Shown: positions 45,623 to 58,324, counted from the stretch's first letter. The stretch is 64,000 nucleotides of DNA from Chrysemys picta bellii (GCF_011386835.1 NC_088800.1:13788572-13852571), one strand, 5' to 3'. Notes: a model not told the origin generated them from the letters alone. Translations and numbers: made by a program.

Positions 45623-48524
45623 GATATGGGGACATCTGCTGAGGACCACTGAAAATTTTGCCTGTAAAAAATGCCAGCAAAGGCTGTGGTGGGACTGACA
45701 GAAGTGATAATGAAGCTTGGTAGCTTTTCCATCTGTATTATCATAGCCCTTCTACATGAAACTGCTGAGCAACAAATATGTAATCAGTTACCAAAACATT
45801 TCCATATACAGTTAAAAAAAACCCCAATCACTGCAAAGGCCCACTGAGTCTCAATAACTTTTCTTTTGTGAAGTAGGCAAAGGGAGTAAAGCGAGAGAGC
45901 CAGATGTGATGTCTGACCAAATTGGAGCAGAAGCTGCACCAAAGCGATCTGGCAAATAGGACAGATATACTCCAGAGGTGACAAATTAAAGTGTATAATC
46001 CAATTTATCCAGAAACCATCTGCTAAACCAAGGCTGTCAAGGTCACATTTGTTCTCATCGTCTCCATTTGAATCTGACCTTGAGATGACCTTCACATCTA
46101 CAGGGAAAATGAGAGCGAGAAAGAGAGAGAGAAGCATTCCCTGACTGGAAACAGCTAGCCACAAGTAAAGGAAAGGTAAACACGGTACTTTTCCACAGCT
46201 ATGTCCAATTATTAAAGAGCCATAATAGAAACTTCCTCAGCTGTCAGTTCAGAACAACTGCAGTAAATTGTCTTGAAGTCTCCATGGGATATTAAAAAAG
46301 AAAACAAAAAAGCAACCCCCCCTCCACGCGTCTTCCAAGTCGATGAGAAAAAGATGCAGTTAAATTCTTACGCTCACTGCCCAATAAACAAGGTCAGAGA
46401 GAGACAGTGTGAAAATGACAATTGCACAGTGGATCCATTGTCTGTGAATTAGTCAGTTTCCTCTGTCACATGATCTATTCAACGCCAGATCCAGCTAGTC
46501 CACTCGCCTACGCACCCCATAAAGGGCTATTGTCTCCCCCTCCCTAACTTGTTAGATCTTATTATTATTACAAAATAATAATAGAGCAGAGCAGCCCTGT
46601 CGAGTCCAAGCTTTATCAGCAACTCGCTTGTTCTCTGGACACTCCCCCCACTCAAGAAAAGTTATGCTCCGGAGCTAAATCTTGGCACCCAGAGCTCTCC
46701 ATACGGGAGCAATGATTTTTACAAATTGCTTTGGCCATTAGAGGTTTCCAATGCATTTTTGCACGCCTCTCGCTCAAGATGGCTTTGTTTCTGAACCTGC
46801 AATGTTACAGGCCATTAGTCCTGCCATGTGGACCAGAGCCTTCAGTAATTAGGGAATGAGGGGGAAGAGCCAAATTCATTTAGGAATAAGAGGCTGCTCA
46901 AAGCTGTGTGTGGTAGGTCATTTCGAGCCCTCATCGGAGCATGCTGCAGGCTGACAGGCGGGCAGGATCGGCTCCACTATGTGCCAGAGCCTTAGTCTTG
47001 CAGGCATCATCAAAGCCATTATGCATGAGCTGCGGATAAAGCACAGCCATTTTACATGAGTTTTGGCCCCACGGTCATGGCTGGAGCTGTTACTTATGAG
47101 CCTCTACATTGGCGTGGTAAGATCTGTGATGGCTGGAGAGAAGCCCATGAACGTGACGGGAGCTGAGGTTTATTTTGGTGAATAAACAATGTTTAAGGGT
47201 CTCCATCCTGTGCTCGGGTGCCTTTACGAGGAATGTGCATGATACAAACCCAGCAGCAACCCACATATACATACTCACAGCGAAATAACAGTTAAAGTAC
47301 CTTACCTCCACCCCACCCCCCTACCCCCACGCCTCTAAAGCCTGAGAGAACACATGGGCTTTGCAGTGAGTGCTGTCATTCAACAGGCTGGGCAAAGGGG
47401 CCTTCATGGGGAACGCCTTGCTAGTTCTTATACCATGAGGGTTCCTGCTTGAATGCCTCTTCTAATTTCAGCTGTGATGGTAGGGGGTGGAGGAAGGAGG
47501 CATTTCTCAAGTAGTCAGGTCCCAGGCCACTTAGGGCTTTATATGTTAAAACAAGCACCTAAACCTCCACCTGGAAACCCATGCAAGTGGCTCAAGGAGT
47601 GCTGCTTAACAGCCAATCTGTCACGTTCTGCACCCGTCTCAGGTTCCAAGCATAGCCTATCACAGAATTCAGTGCAATAGTCTAGCATGAACCTCTGCCC
47701 CACGGCCACAATCGGAACGGCTAAGCATCCACCTTAAATACATGAAGCTGTTCTGTAGAAGCCTCCGATAAATAGGAACAATCAGAGGCGTTATGCATGT
47801 ATTTCAGCCATGATTCGTGAGCCTCAACCCCCTGGGCATGATCAGGGCCATTAATACGGAGGCTGAAAACTCCCCACTTACCCATTGCAAGAGGCTTATC
47901 TGAGCTCCCTAAGCACATTTCAGCAGCTCCTCCAGGACATGTTTACAGGCTCTGCAATTCTGAAAGTCTGTAAATAGGAGGATGGCGCGTTCTGTGCCGA
48001 AGGTCAGTAAATCATGACACTGTCTGTGACTACGTGCATGTTTGTGTGTGACAAGCTGACGCAGAGCTTTCCGAGCTATTCCAGCTCATCAGGTCAGCAA
48101 GCTGCAGTTTAAAACCAAATTCCCTCTAACTTAGTTGGACATATTAGGCTTGGTTCCTGCACTTTGCTTTGCAGCTGTTGGCTATTGATTTTGCCCAAGG
48201 CTTAAAGCAGGCTGGGTCGTGCAGGGGCATAGATCTGGACAAAACCAAGAAGGGCTCCCCAAGGGAGGTTTGTTGGTGACAAAGGGGCAGTGACGTGGCT
48301 GAGTTTTAGCAGCACTGCTCCATTCCCACAACTGGCAAACAGAGATGTGCTGTCGGTCATTCACATCACTAGGTGACTATCTGCTCTTTTCAGTACAGAA
48401 TGTTATGTAACGCAGCTGCCCAAGACAAGGGCATCATCAGCGAGACTGGGGCATCCTACACCCTTGGAAGTGAATCTCATGGATTTGTTCTGATATTTGA
48501 CTGCTCGAATAGGGCAGTACTGCC
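45623..48524. other. Mostly unique, repeat-poor stretch
   Basis: 46230-46860 has few repeat marks and TTATTATTATTA/AATAATAATA words, a candidate conserved non-coding region. At about 47490-47710, text such as CCCAGGCCACTTAGGGCTTT may be an old LINE 3' end, but I cannot name it. Confidence 0.4.
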
Positions 48525-48645
48525 TAGGTGCCCAGACAGCAAGTATGAAAAATCAGGACAGGGGGTGGGGTAATAAGAGCCTATATAAGAAAAAGACCCA
48601 AAAATCAGGACTGTCCCTATAAAATAGGGTGACCAGATGTCCCTA
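48525..48645. mobile_element. Small miniature DNA element
   Basis: TAGGTGCCCAGACAGCAAG, AAAAATCAGGACAGGGGG and, at the right, TAGGGTGACCAGATGTCCC are words of a common turtle miniature element. The ends are not a clean inverted pair, so this copy may be rearranged. Confidence 0.55.
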
Positions 48646-48894
48646 GCTACTGCCATTTATCAATGAGGGAGAAACAGAGCCAATGTTCCTGAATCGCCAC
48701 TTGGGGCCACATCTGGTCAATCTCCAAGTGGTTCAGTTCAAACATACAGCCCTCCCCGACTGGGAAATTCAGGCCATTGCATTTTAGTATCTACTCTGAT
48801 TCCACTGCCTAACATTAAAACTCTCTGCTGACCCTCTCTTAGCCCCCTGCCAGAAATAAGCAATGGGCGATATTGAGACTGAGACAGCTAGAAG

Positions 48895-49170
48895 CTTCAG
48901 GTTCCAGAATAGGACTCAGAAGATCTGGGTTTAATTCTAGGATTTGCCACAGATTTCTTGTGTAACCTGGGGGCAAGCTATTAGTCTGCCTCAGTTCTCC
49001 AGGAGTATAACGGTGTTCCCTTTCTCCGATCCTTTGTCTGCCTTCATCCATTTAGTCTGTGAACGCTTTGGAGCAAGGACTGTCTCTTGTTCTGTGTATG
49101 CACACTAGTAGTGTGATGGGGAGCTTATCTCAGCTGGGGTCCTCTAGGAGCTATAGATAAATAACTATAT
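48895..49170 (+). mobile_element. MIR-like SINE with long tail
   Basis: GGACTCAGAAGATCTGGGTT, CTTGTGTAACCTGGGGGCAA and GCCTCAGTTCTCCAGGAG, followed by the tail GGAGCAAGGACTGTCTCTTG and TGATGGGGAGCTTATCTCAG. Confidence 0.7.
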
Positions 49171-50382
49171 CTATTTAATATGCATTTTTACAAGCGGTCT
49201 GACCACTAAAGTTTTGTTATGGGATGACAAAGTATCAATGGCAAGAAAAAGCTGTAACAGGGCAACGAGAGGCTTAGCCTGTCTCTGACTTCCCTTTAAG
49301 CCCCTGTTTTCCATTTATAAAACAGGCTGACAAGTGTCTTCAAACCAGGCTGAGCAAGACGCAGGAGAAAATGCCATCCAAGTCCTGGACTGTCACCAGC
49401 TTGCGGTGTTGGCTGAGCATTACTGTTAAGTCGGAGCGGGGAATAGTTTATGGTGTATAACTGTGTTATTAATTCATTGTTGCATTCATGAGGATTTAAC
49501 AACACAGCAGCGACAGTGTAGGATGCTATAAAAGATCTCCGGGGTCTTGGGAAATAACTGGGCTAGGCAGTAGTGTTGGTGGTGTTAGGAAAGATATAAA
49601 ACAATTGTTCGTCCCTGATCTTCCCAGGAAGAATCCTACAGGGACACAGTCAGTAACCGTCACAGTCAGTAACAAATTTAAAAAGAAAAAATTGAACAAC
49701 ACTCCATAAGTCCACATGGAGTAACACAGTTAAGGCTCATGTGATCGATGCAGCGTACGTAAACGGGGACAACAAACATAAGGGAAAACTGTAGAAAAAG
49801 GTGAGATAAATGTTATCAGTTTGATTCCAGTGGTGATAACGCGAAATTAGACAAGAAATGATTACAAAAAACTAGCTACATTAAGCCATTTAGGGGAAGA
49901 AAAGATTACAGTGCAAACAGGACTAATTTAGATAGCTAATTATTAAATAGATTTCACACCAGCCAAAAAGCAACCTGCAAGCCATTAGCAGCACACCCTG
50001 TGGTGCTGCTCAAGAAAGGGGATTAATGGGACTAGCTCTGAATAGGCAGACACAAAAATGAATCCAAACCCCCTATCTGTAATGATCTTCCTAAAAGATA
50101 GTTCTGAGGACCAGGTCCTCAGCCCTGCTAACGGCCTTTTGTGATGCTCTCGTACAATTGCCATAGGTGGGCAGCTGAGGTCTGCCATGGTGTAGAGGAG
50201 CCGCAACTTCGTCAATCTGGTGTGGCTGGCTCCAGGCCACCCCAGCGCAGAGCGTGTTCAGGGGCTGGAGCGGTAGGGCCAGAATGCAGTGTACTGCAGA
50301 AATCTACACAGGTGTATTGACCCCTAGGAGTCACTGCAACCCAGCACAGGTTACAGAAGCCCTCAGGCTTCTCTATACACCC
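49171..50382. other. Unique non-coding stretch
   Basis: No repeat or exon recognised. Confidence 0.4.
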
Positions 50383-50480
50383 TCATGTTTCAGGGTATAA
50401 ACCAACCTGTTAGTGACGGAAGTTAGGAAGGAACTTCCCCTCTGGGCAGGTTATTTCACAATTGTCCGTTACACGGATCA
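50383..50480 (+). mobile_element. CR1-like fragment
   Basis: GGAAGTTAGGAAGGAACTTC and CTCTGGGCAGGTTATTTCAC resemble part of a CR1 3' untranslated region. Confidence 0.5.
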
Positions 50481-51284
50481 TTGCCTCTTCCACTGCTGGA
50501 AATAGCATGCTCCCAGGCTGGGCAGGTTGCACATCAGTGGCAACTCCAATGTCCCTATTCTTTGCATCCTGTCCGAACCAGCTTTGTAGAGTGAAAGGTG
50601 CTGGGAAATCTGCATTCTGCCCTGGACATGGCTGGGGGTGTGTGCTGAGGGGAAGTTTCCCCTGTACGGGCATCGTCGCTCACAACACTGGGGAGTAGGG
50701 GGCATTTCGATTGCTGCTGCCTGTGCTGCGGATGGAAACTGAAGTCTGCAGCCCCCGGAGCTGTCAATCTGGCACCTTTCTCTGGCACTAAATTCCCTTA
50801 AAAGAAAACATTACTAAATATACTGTGTGTGGGTGTGGGTGCCATTCACGATGAACAGGAAATCTCATTTCATCTGCTTTGAATTACATTCGCTTATGAT
50901 TGCCTGAGCAGACCTTGTTTGCACTGCTTCTCTCAGTCTATTATTGGCAGACGTCTTTGAATGTGTGAGTTGCCTTCCCAGTTTAATCCGTGTTTGAATA
51001 TTACAAATAGGCTTTTCAGAGATCATGTTCGTTACTGCTCTGGCTGGCTCTGAAAGCCTCACTTACAATACCTCGCCCCTTCTCTCAGATTTCCCTTCCT
51101 CGGTGGTATCTTCTGCCTAGTGTGGTTTGCTTCCTGCCTTTCAAGTGCAATCTGATCCCTGCGGGCAGACCGTTTTGCCCACTTTGAGTGCCAACGATGT
51201 CACATGGGCTCACGATCCTGCCTATGTGGAGCTGATTGCCGGATCAGGCTTTGGTCCACAGGTGGACAGTTCAGAGAGAGAGGA
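50481..51284. other. Unique non-coding stretch
   Basis: Nothing recognised besides a GTGTGGGTGTGGGTG run at 50825. Confidence 0.4.
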
Positions 51285-51480
51285 CGTTCCACTGATTTAG
51301 AGTGCTGGCCTGGGACTCGGGAGATTCAGTTTCAATTCCCCATGCTGCTACAGGCTTCCTGTGTGACTTTGGCCAAGTCACTTAGTTTTTCTGTTTCCCC
51401 CCTGTAATATTAGGGATCAGAGCAATTCCCTACACCCTTAGGAGTTGTTTGCGAGAACATGAGGTGATTAGTTAAGGTAT
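51285..51480 (+). mobile_element. MIR SINE
   Basis: The head CTGATTTAGAGTGCTGGCCT leads to GTGTGACTTTGGCCAAGTCA and a diverged tail. Confidence 0.8.
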
Positions 51481-51551
51481 CCATCTACTTGTCTGGCCCC
51501 CATTAATAGAGTATCTAATGTGACCCACAGCCTTACCTCCTACCAAGAATG

Positions 51552-51790
51552 ATTCATAGGCTTTATGGCCAGAAGGGACCATTGGGTAATGTAGTGTGAC
51601 CTGCTGGATAACACAGAACATAGCATTTCATGCAGTTACTCCTGTGTTGTGCCCAATAACTTGACTAAAGGGTATCTTCCAGAAAGGCATGCAGTCTTGA
51701 TTTGAAGACCTCAAGAGATGGAGAATCCATCCCTTCTCTTGGTAGTTTGTCAGAAAGGAAGGAACTAGCTCTCTGTATGCTCAGACGTCA
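51552..51790 (-). mobile_element. CR1 LINE, 3' end
   Basis: Complement of a CR1 tail: TCATAGGCTTTATGGCCAGA, AGAAGGGACCATTG, then TTGATTTGAAGACCTCAAG and GATGGAGAATCCATCCC. Same subfamily as 58612-59195. Confidence 0.85.
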
Positions 51791-52354
51791 CTCAGAACAA
51801 CCCTTTCTTCATGCCTCATCATGCAAATGGCCTGGGATAGTGGCTCCATGCCTGTAAATGTCTGATAGCTACGATGCCACGGAATCTGCCTTACTGTGCC
51901 GCAGTGCAAATACCACAATGCTCTGATGCCTCACCCTTGTATGTTGTTGATCCTTCCGGGATGCACCTTGCTTTGGTTGGATTTTGCTAACACTCTTTTT
52001 CCTCTGTGTAGCCTCAGAGGGAGGATGTTCTAAGCAACATCACATCAACATGAGTCACAGAGTAAGAAAACCATCCAATAGCTGGAGGTGTGGGAACATT
52101 TATGCAATGGCATGATTATGAGCATTTCATTTATAGGGGCCCTTTGAACGCACCTGGGTGGGTGGCAGCCCACCACCCCTTGCCCACCAGGCTCTCTCGC
52201 AAACAGCTCCTGAGCTGCACAGAGCAGCGTCCCAGGGGCTAGCCGGTGTGAGCAGTGGCTCTGGTCCCACACCGTCTGCTCCCCGCCCAGGCCAGCTGCT
52301 GGGAGGGCCCTTGACCCCACATGCCTCCGCCCAAGCGTCGCCTCTGCCTAGGAC
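51791..52354. other. Unique non-coding stretch
   Basis: The segment 52140-52350 is GC-richer than its surroundings. No exon recognised. Confidence 0.4.
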
Positions 52355-52525
52355 ACGTAATTCCCTGCTCTGTCACAGACTTCTTGTGTGACTTTGGGCA
52401 AGTCACTTACTGTCTCTGTGCCTCAGTTCCTCATCTGTAAAATGGGGATAACAGCACTGCCCTACCCTACAGGTGTGTTGTGAGGATAATACACTAAAGA
52501 ATGTGAGTTATTAAGATACTGTGAT
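52355..52525 (+). mobile_element. MIR SINE
   Basis: Very clear core: GTGTGACTTTGGGCAAGTCA, CTGTGCCTCAGTTCCTCATC, TGTAAAATGGGGATAACAGC, then GTTGTGAGGATAATACACT. Confidence 0.92.
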
Positions 52526-53107
52526 GATGGGGGCCATATAGATACTGGAGGTGACTGATTTTTATTGTTTACATAAGTATTTTGGTTCCGATTTTGGGGG
52601 GGAAAGTGCACTCCCCCCCCAATTCAATATTTTCTTTCTGTCTTTCTTTCTGCTGCTGCTGCCAGCCACAAAATATCTGTTCTTATGACAAGAAACTTTG
52701 AAAGAAATTATATCTTCTTTTCTCTCTCTTAATTGTTATGTTCACACTTTCAGTGAAGTGCCTGAGTGGAGGGTTTAATTTAGATTTAATAGGATAATTA
52801 TTGCATGACAAATTAATGCCAAATAATTATTAAGAACATCACTACTGAGGTTTACAGAGTTTGGAATAGGATAGCTAGCAGGTACCCGGTGGTTCAACCT
52901 CGAGAAATATGCTACTAATAATCACTGGCTTTTATTTAACATACAATTTAGATACTGCTATAGGTGCTTTTATGATCAGAAAATGACTTGACTCCCTAGA
53001 CTTTAAAGACCAACATCCCTAGACTTCAAGGCCCAAGCCCTGGTGTGGGGGCTCTTGTGTGGCCCTAAAAATGCACCGGAAGGAGATACATTATGTATCT
53101 TTGATTA
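52526..53107. other. Unique AT-rich non-coding stretch
   Basis: Contains G and C runs at 52595-52620 and a TTTC-rich patch. No repeat family assigned. Confidence 0.4.
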
Positions 53108-53109
53108 TT

Positions 53110-53517
53110 AGCAGGTAAATATGCCCAATGGTCTGTGATGGGATGTTAGATGGGGTGGGATCTGAGTTACTACAGAGAATTCTTTCCTGGGTGCTGGCTG
53201 GTGAATCTTGCCCACATGCTCAGGGTTTAACTGATCGCCATATTTGGGGTCGGGAAGGAATTTTCCTCCAGGGCAGATTGGTAGAGGCCCTGGAGGTTTT
53301 TCGCCTTCCTCTGCAGTGTGGGGCACGGGTGTCTTGCTGGAAGATTCTCTGCACCTTGAGGTCTTTAAGACACGATTTGAGGACTTCAATAACTCAGACA
53401 TAGGTTAGGGTTTTGTTACAGGAGTGGGTGGGTGAGATTCTGGGACTTGCAATGTGCAGGAGGTCAGACTAGATGATCATAATGGTCCCTTCTGACCTTA
53501 AAGCCTATGAATCTATG
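53110..53517 (+). mobile_element. CR1 LINE, 3' end
   Basis: GGGAAGGAATTTTCCTCCAG, GGCAGATTGGTAGAGGCCC, TTTTTCGCCTTCCTCTGCA, and the tail GGTCAGACTAGATGATCATA to AAGCCTATGAATCTATG, all in CR1 order. Confidence 0.88.
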
Positions 53518-53559
53518 CTTCATTCATTGGCAACAATAATTATAGCAATGAGGTCCTGA

Positions 53560-53650
53560 TTGTTCACTCACTTACACCAGGGTAAATTAGAATCAATAGT
53601 GTTACACCAGAGTAAAGCTGATCTAAAAGGGAGGAGAATCAGGCCCTATA
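53560..53650. repeat. Old fold-back repeat
   Basis: CACTTACACCAGGGTAAATT and GTTACACCAGAGTAAAGC mark the same loose family as 18215-18385. Confidence 0.5.
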
Positions 53651-56324
53651 CGTACAATCTTCTAGTACTTCTCTTTACTCAACATATAATTAGTCCGGGG
53701 TACTCAATGCTGCAGGGTAATATTGCAACAAAGAGCTTAGGAACGCTGGAAAAAAAAGAATTAAACACTTGGGACCTTTGCATTCCTGCACATAACTCCC
53801 ACTGAAATCACTGTGAGCTGTCTACATGTAACCAAGGGGAGAATTTGACGGATGCTGTACATAAATAATAGCATCCACTCTTACACGTGCTAGGATGAAA
53901 TTAGAAGGACTATGGCTCCTCCTCACACTTAGTTCATCAGCAGATCACCAGCTGGGGATGAAGAATTCCCTTCCCACATGGAGTGGCACAATCAGGGCCA
54001 TTAAGGGACAGTTATGCCTTCCTTGGACACATGCAGCAGTGGTCGCTGCAGGAGATGGAGTCCCAAGTGGACGGCCTGTTTGTCGATTTCAGGGTGACAT
54101 TGTGTTTTCTACTGAATCTGGAAAGACAGAGGGCCTCTTGGTTTAGAACTCGCTTCCTGCCTTGATCCAAACTAGCCCCAATCTGATGTTTAAGTCATGT
54201 TTTTCCTGGAGCTTTTTGGGGAGGAGATTGATGCTGGGTGGGGTGGGAGGGGGGGGGGCGCAATACTGGGCATAGGTGGGATGTTCTTTAATTCAACAGC
54301 TGTAGGGCTCAAATGCTAATACCAGAGGTCGATAGCAGAGTCTGCTGCTAGTGCTGTCATGCTGCTTCGATTTGTGTTTTTAAAGACATCTCAAGGGAAC
54401 CCAGAGTCTGGGATTGGCGCCCACTCATATTCTTACAAGTGTGAATAAATAAATATCCCTTCACATGGACTATGAGAGAAACTCAGTGTACGTGACCCAG
54501 CCAGAGCGCAAGCTCTTGAAGATGGCACCAAAGGCCCAGGGCAAGTTAATGCATAATGCAACATGGGCGGGGGAAGAGAGAGAAAGAGAGAGAGAGATTT
54601 CCAGAGAACTGGTACAAAATATGTAATGCTGAACAATGCTGCCATCTCTCCCTCACCTCCATGTGCCATTCTCTGTTACTGTCATTTGAGTTTGGGGGAA
54701 AGACACCTCCTTTTCTCCTTGCACTTCTCTCTGTGTCACCTTAACCCCATTTGGCATTAGCAAGGCAGACTCGCTTGGCTATGCCACTTGCTTTCTATAG
54801 GAGCTTTGGATTAAATGCCCCCCGATAGAAGCTTGAACTCTCTGAAACGTTTCCTTTTGCAAATGTCAGTGTGTTGTGTGCTTCACCCAGGGCTGTGGGA
54901 CACTCCTAGGACTAGAACTGGAGTTGAACTTGGCTCTTTGCAGATTAATCTGTCCCAGTAAGGGTTCTTTTCAGAACTCATTATTTATGAGATAAGATTG
55001 TTCCTTCCCCTTTTCCCCCCTCTGGGCCTTGAATCTTACTGCTGTGCCATTTAGTTTAATTTAACCCAGAGCAATTAATGTCCTTGACTGGCAGTGTTTA
55101 AACAGCAAACAATTTCATCCTGTAAGTGGTAGTTTGCTGCCTGGAATACGAACGTATCTTCAGAGATTACGTCAGACTGCATTTCCCAATGACAGCAGTA
55201 AATAAGGCATCTGTTATATTTTGGTAATACAGGTAGCAAAAGCAGCCTACAACGCACCTCTTTTGCATCCCCTTGCCCAATCAGCGAGCTGCTGCTACTG
55301 AATACCTATGGAAAGACCTTAGACCTTGAGTTCACGTTCTTCCTGTCTGACCACTTGTCAAAATGAATGCAATGCTGTGAAATCTGGAACCAGCATGACA
55401 GCCCTGGAGCCTGAAGATGTCTGTAAATTCTCAGATCAGATACAGCACAGGCAGCAAGTACCCATCTCCTTCTACTCGGATCTGGAACAAGAAGGTGATG
55501 CATACCCCATGTGCATATTCTGGGACAGGACTTCCTGGCCTCTTTATGCCACTGCAGCAGTGTAGAGGCGGATGGACCCAGATGGTAGGAACCCTCTGGT
55601 GTAAGTTTCTCTGGGTGGCAATGAACTGCTGCAATGTTCTATATTGCCCTTCCTCACTGCCCCCAGCACATGAGGCCTGCTGGGGGACATGGTGGGGAAG
55701 GGAGAGGAGCGTGGCTGGAGTTATCACCAGTCACCCTATTTGGAGCACACCTGACCCCTGACATGTCAGAACATGGAAGGCCTAAAGCCACCTTTGTGTT
55801 TCCCCTCTGTTCCTGGACTGAACGCAGGAAAAGGAGGAATTGGAATCTGCCCTTCAGTCTTCATTTTCTCCACTGAGACTGCCAGTAAAGATGCCAATTC
55901 AATTCTAAATTATGTAGGGGTTGTTTTCTTTTTGTGTGATTTGGAGGCATGTCCAACACAGACTGGACCAGGACCTGCTAATTTATGTCACGGGGGCCAC
56001 AAAATAGACAGCAGATTGTAACAACTGTTAGTCACTACCTACCTAGGCTTTGACCCAATGACTAGGAATAATTCTATATCCTATTAACTGTTCCCTTCAC
56101 CTAGCTGATCTCTTTAGTAGTGCCCAAATCCCTCTCCCACAGGAATATCTATGGAATGAATCATGCCCATGGCCCCTTGCTTTCAAATGCTAGTCATCTG
56201 CCTAAGTAAAGATGGGGAAGGTACTAATTCACAGGAGCAAGACCCTGGCCTTTCAGAAATCTGCCAGCAGGCGGAATGGACCAACAAGCCCTGGCGTAAA
56301 GCACTGCTCAGGGGGAAAAAATGA
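53651..56324. other. Unique non-coding stretch
   Basis: Includes a G-run at 54248-54258 and an AG-rich run at 54575-54598. No exon recognised. Confidence 0.4.
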
Positions 56325-56475
56325 CAGAAGAACTTGCACCTGATGTTCCTCAAAGCACAGGATCTGTTCTGTTCATTCCCTCTGAAGCATCTAGGACTGG
56401 CCACTGTTGGAAGACAGAATCCTGGGCTAGATGGACCATTGGCCTAACCCAGTATGGCCGTTCTTATGTTCTTAT
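56325..56475 (+). mobile_element. CR1 LINE, 3' end
   Basis: TTCATTCCCTCTGAAGCATC, GGGCTAGATGGACCATTGGC and the terminal TATGGCCGTTCTTATGTTCT give the CR1 3' end. Confidence 0.85.
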
Positions 56476-56576
56476 GAGCTGATTTCTGAGGTGTTACTTA
56501 GCATTCCTTAGTTGTATTTATCAGACCCAAGCAAATGACCGCATTTAGTATGAGACTGTGTCTGTCCCTAGGAAAG

Positions 56577-56590
56577 CCCCCCCCCCCCCC
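56577..56590. repeat. Poly-C run
   Basis: Fourteen consecutive C bases. Confidence 0.95.
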
Positions 56591-57201
56591 AAATGCTGAT
56601 GCCCTCAGAGGCCTGCTGTCAGGAAGGAGGCAGAGCTAAAGCTATCTGAGGTAGGCTGACTGAAGTTCACCAGTGGGGAAATTCAGGAAGCAGTGTCTCC
56701 ATTATTTCTATTAACATTTAACATTTCCCTACATCGGATTTAAAAATATAGGCTCATTTATTATTTATCACCTCCTAATCTGATATTTCACCTGCTGCCA
56801 GTTATGATAAGCCTAGCGTACTCTCCAGGGGGCTTTTTTTCCTACAGGCAGATGATACCAGTATAGCTGCAGATAAATAGAAAGATAGATGGGTAACCTT
56901 TCTAACGTCTCTCTTTCAGGCTACTGAATTTATAGTGCAGTTCTCAAAGGGTGGTCTTCTATAAAGAAAAAAACATATATTTTCTACCGACTGATATAAT
57001 GTTTCATTTTGGGAAAAAATGAATAGGACATCAAAGGAAAAAATATATTTAACACTACATCAAATTTCTTCAGCATATTTCAGAACCAGACAATCATCTA
57101 AAAATAAATGGCAAAGATTTTTTAAACAATTTTCAGAAATATGGCGAGACTATTATTTTTGGTCCTACCAGGTGGGTGAATGTTTAAAATACAGTGATAT
57201 G
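56591..57201. other. Unique AT-rich non-coding stretch
   Basis: No repeat or exon recognised. Confidence 0.4.
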
Positions 57202-57209
57202 TTGTATAG

Positions 57210-57410
57210 CAGGGATCGGCAACCTTTGGCACACAGCCCACCAGGGAAAGCCTGTGCCGCTTCCCGTGGCCCCCATTGGCCTGGCATGGCGAACCGCGGC
57301 CAGTGGGAGCTGCAATTGGCTGAACCTGCGGATGCTGCAGGTAAACAAACCATCCCAGCCCGCCAGGGGCTTTCCCTGGTGGGCCATGTGCCAAAGGCTG
57401 CCGATCCCTG
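57210..57410. mobile_element. hAT-like miniature element, internally deleted
   Basis: Ends CAGGGATCGGCAACC and GGCTGCCGATCCCTG. The flanking octamers TTGTATAG (57202-57209) and ATGTATAG (57411-57418) agree at 7 of 8 bases. The interior has one copy of the GC core where 14809-15130 has two inverted copies, so half of the internal palindrome is missing. Confidence 0.88.
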
Positions 57411-57782
57411 ATGTATAGTTTAGATACCATCTATTTCATAAGACTTTGAAATATTTAAAATACCCTCCTGAAATGTGACAAAACACACACACACACACAG
57501 GGCAGAACATGACTAGTAAGATACAGGAACCTGTGCGTTGCCATCTGTTTCCATTCAAATTACCATCTTGAAATGTATAACATTGTTCTAAATCCGCCAT
57601 TATACACAATATCTAGAAGCCAAAGTATAGTTCCATGTTCCAGTCGAACAGGTCCCATTTCCTTTCAAATGTAGATGTCTCATGAAAATACGCTAACGTT
57701 TTTCTATTTTTTTATTGTATTTTATTTCACTTTTTCTCCTCCCTGGGTTTTGCGTGTATAGGACTAACATAGTAAAGTGTTT
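57411..57782. other. Unique AT-rich spacer
   Basis: Holds an (AC)n run at 57484-57499. Nothing else recognised. Confidence 0.45.
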
Positions 57783-58310
57783 GCAGCGTAGCCATGTTGG
57801 CCCCAGAGACGAGGTGGGTGCTTCCCCAAAATAATTCCTAGAACAGATCCTATTGACTCAAGTGTTTAAAGGTGAGCAACTCTTATAACAAGACAGATCT
57901 CTCAAAGCCCTAGGGATGCATCAACCAATTCAAGCAGAATGATCGCTTGTTACCATAAGAGAGACAAGGTGGGTGAGGTAATATGTTTTATTAGACCAAC
58001 TTCTGTTGGTGAACGGTACAAGCTTTCAAGCTACTCGGAGCTCTTCTTTAGGTCTGAGGAAGGAAGCAAAGTGTCTGAGCTTTTTTTTTTTTATTTAGCT
58101 CAGACACTCTGCTTCTTTCCCCAGACCTGAAGAGGAGCTCCAAGGAGCTTGCAAGTTTGTACCATTATCTCACCTACCTTGTCTCTCTTATGGTAGGTAA
58201 CAAGCGGTCATTCTGCTTGAATTGGTTGGTGCATCCCTAGGGCTACGAGAGATCTGTCTTGTTATAAGAGTTGCTCACCTATAAGCACCTGAGTCAATAG
58301 GATTCCTCAC
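57783..58310. mobile_element. Penelope-like fold-back element (older copy)
   Basis: The outer left part (GCAGCGTAGCCATGTTGGCC) and the arm words GAGAGACAAGGTGGGTGAGG and ACCAACTTCTGTTGGTGA are ones I associate with a turtle Penelope-like terminal sequence. The arms are inverted: left 57847-58081, right 58097-58305, joined by a T-rich loop. The right arm lacks about 30 bases present in the left (TTTTATTAGACC...). No flanking duplication was found. Confidence 0.7.
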
Positions 58311-58324
58311 ATCCTTTAAGGTAA

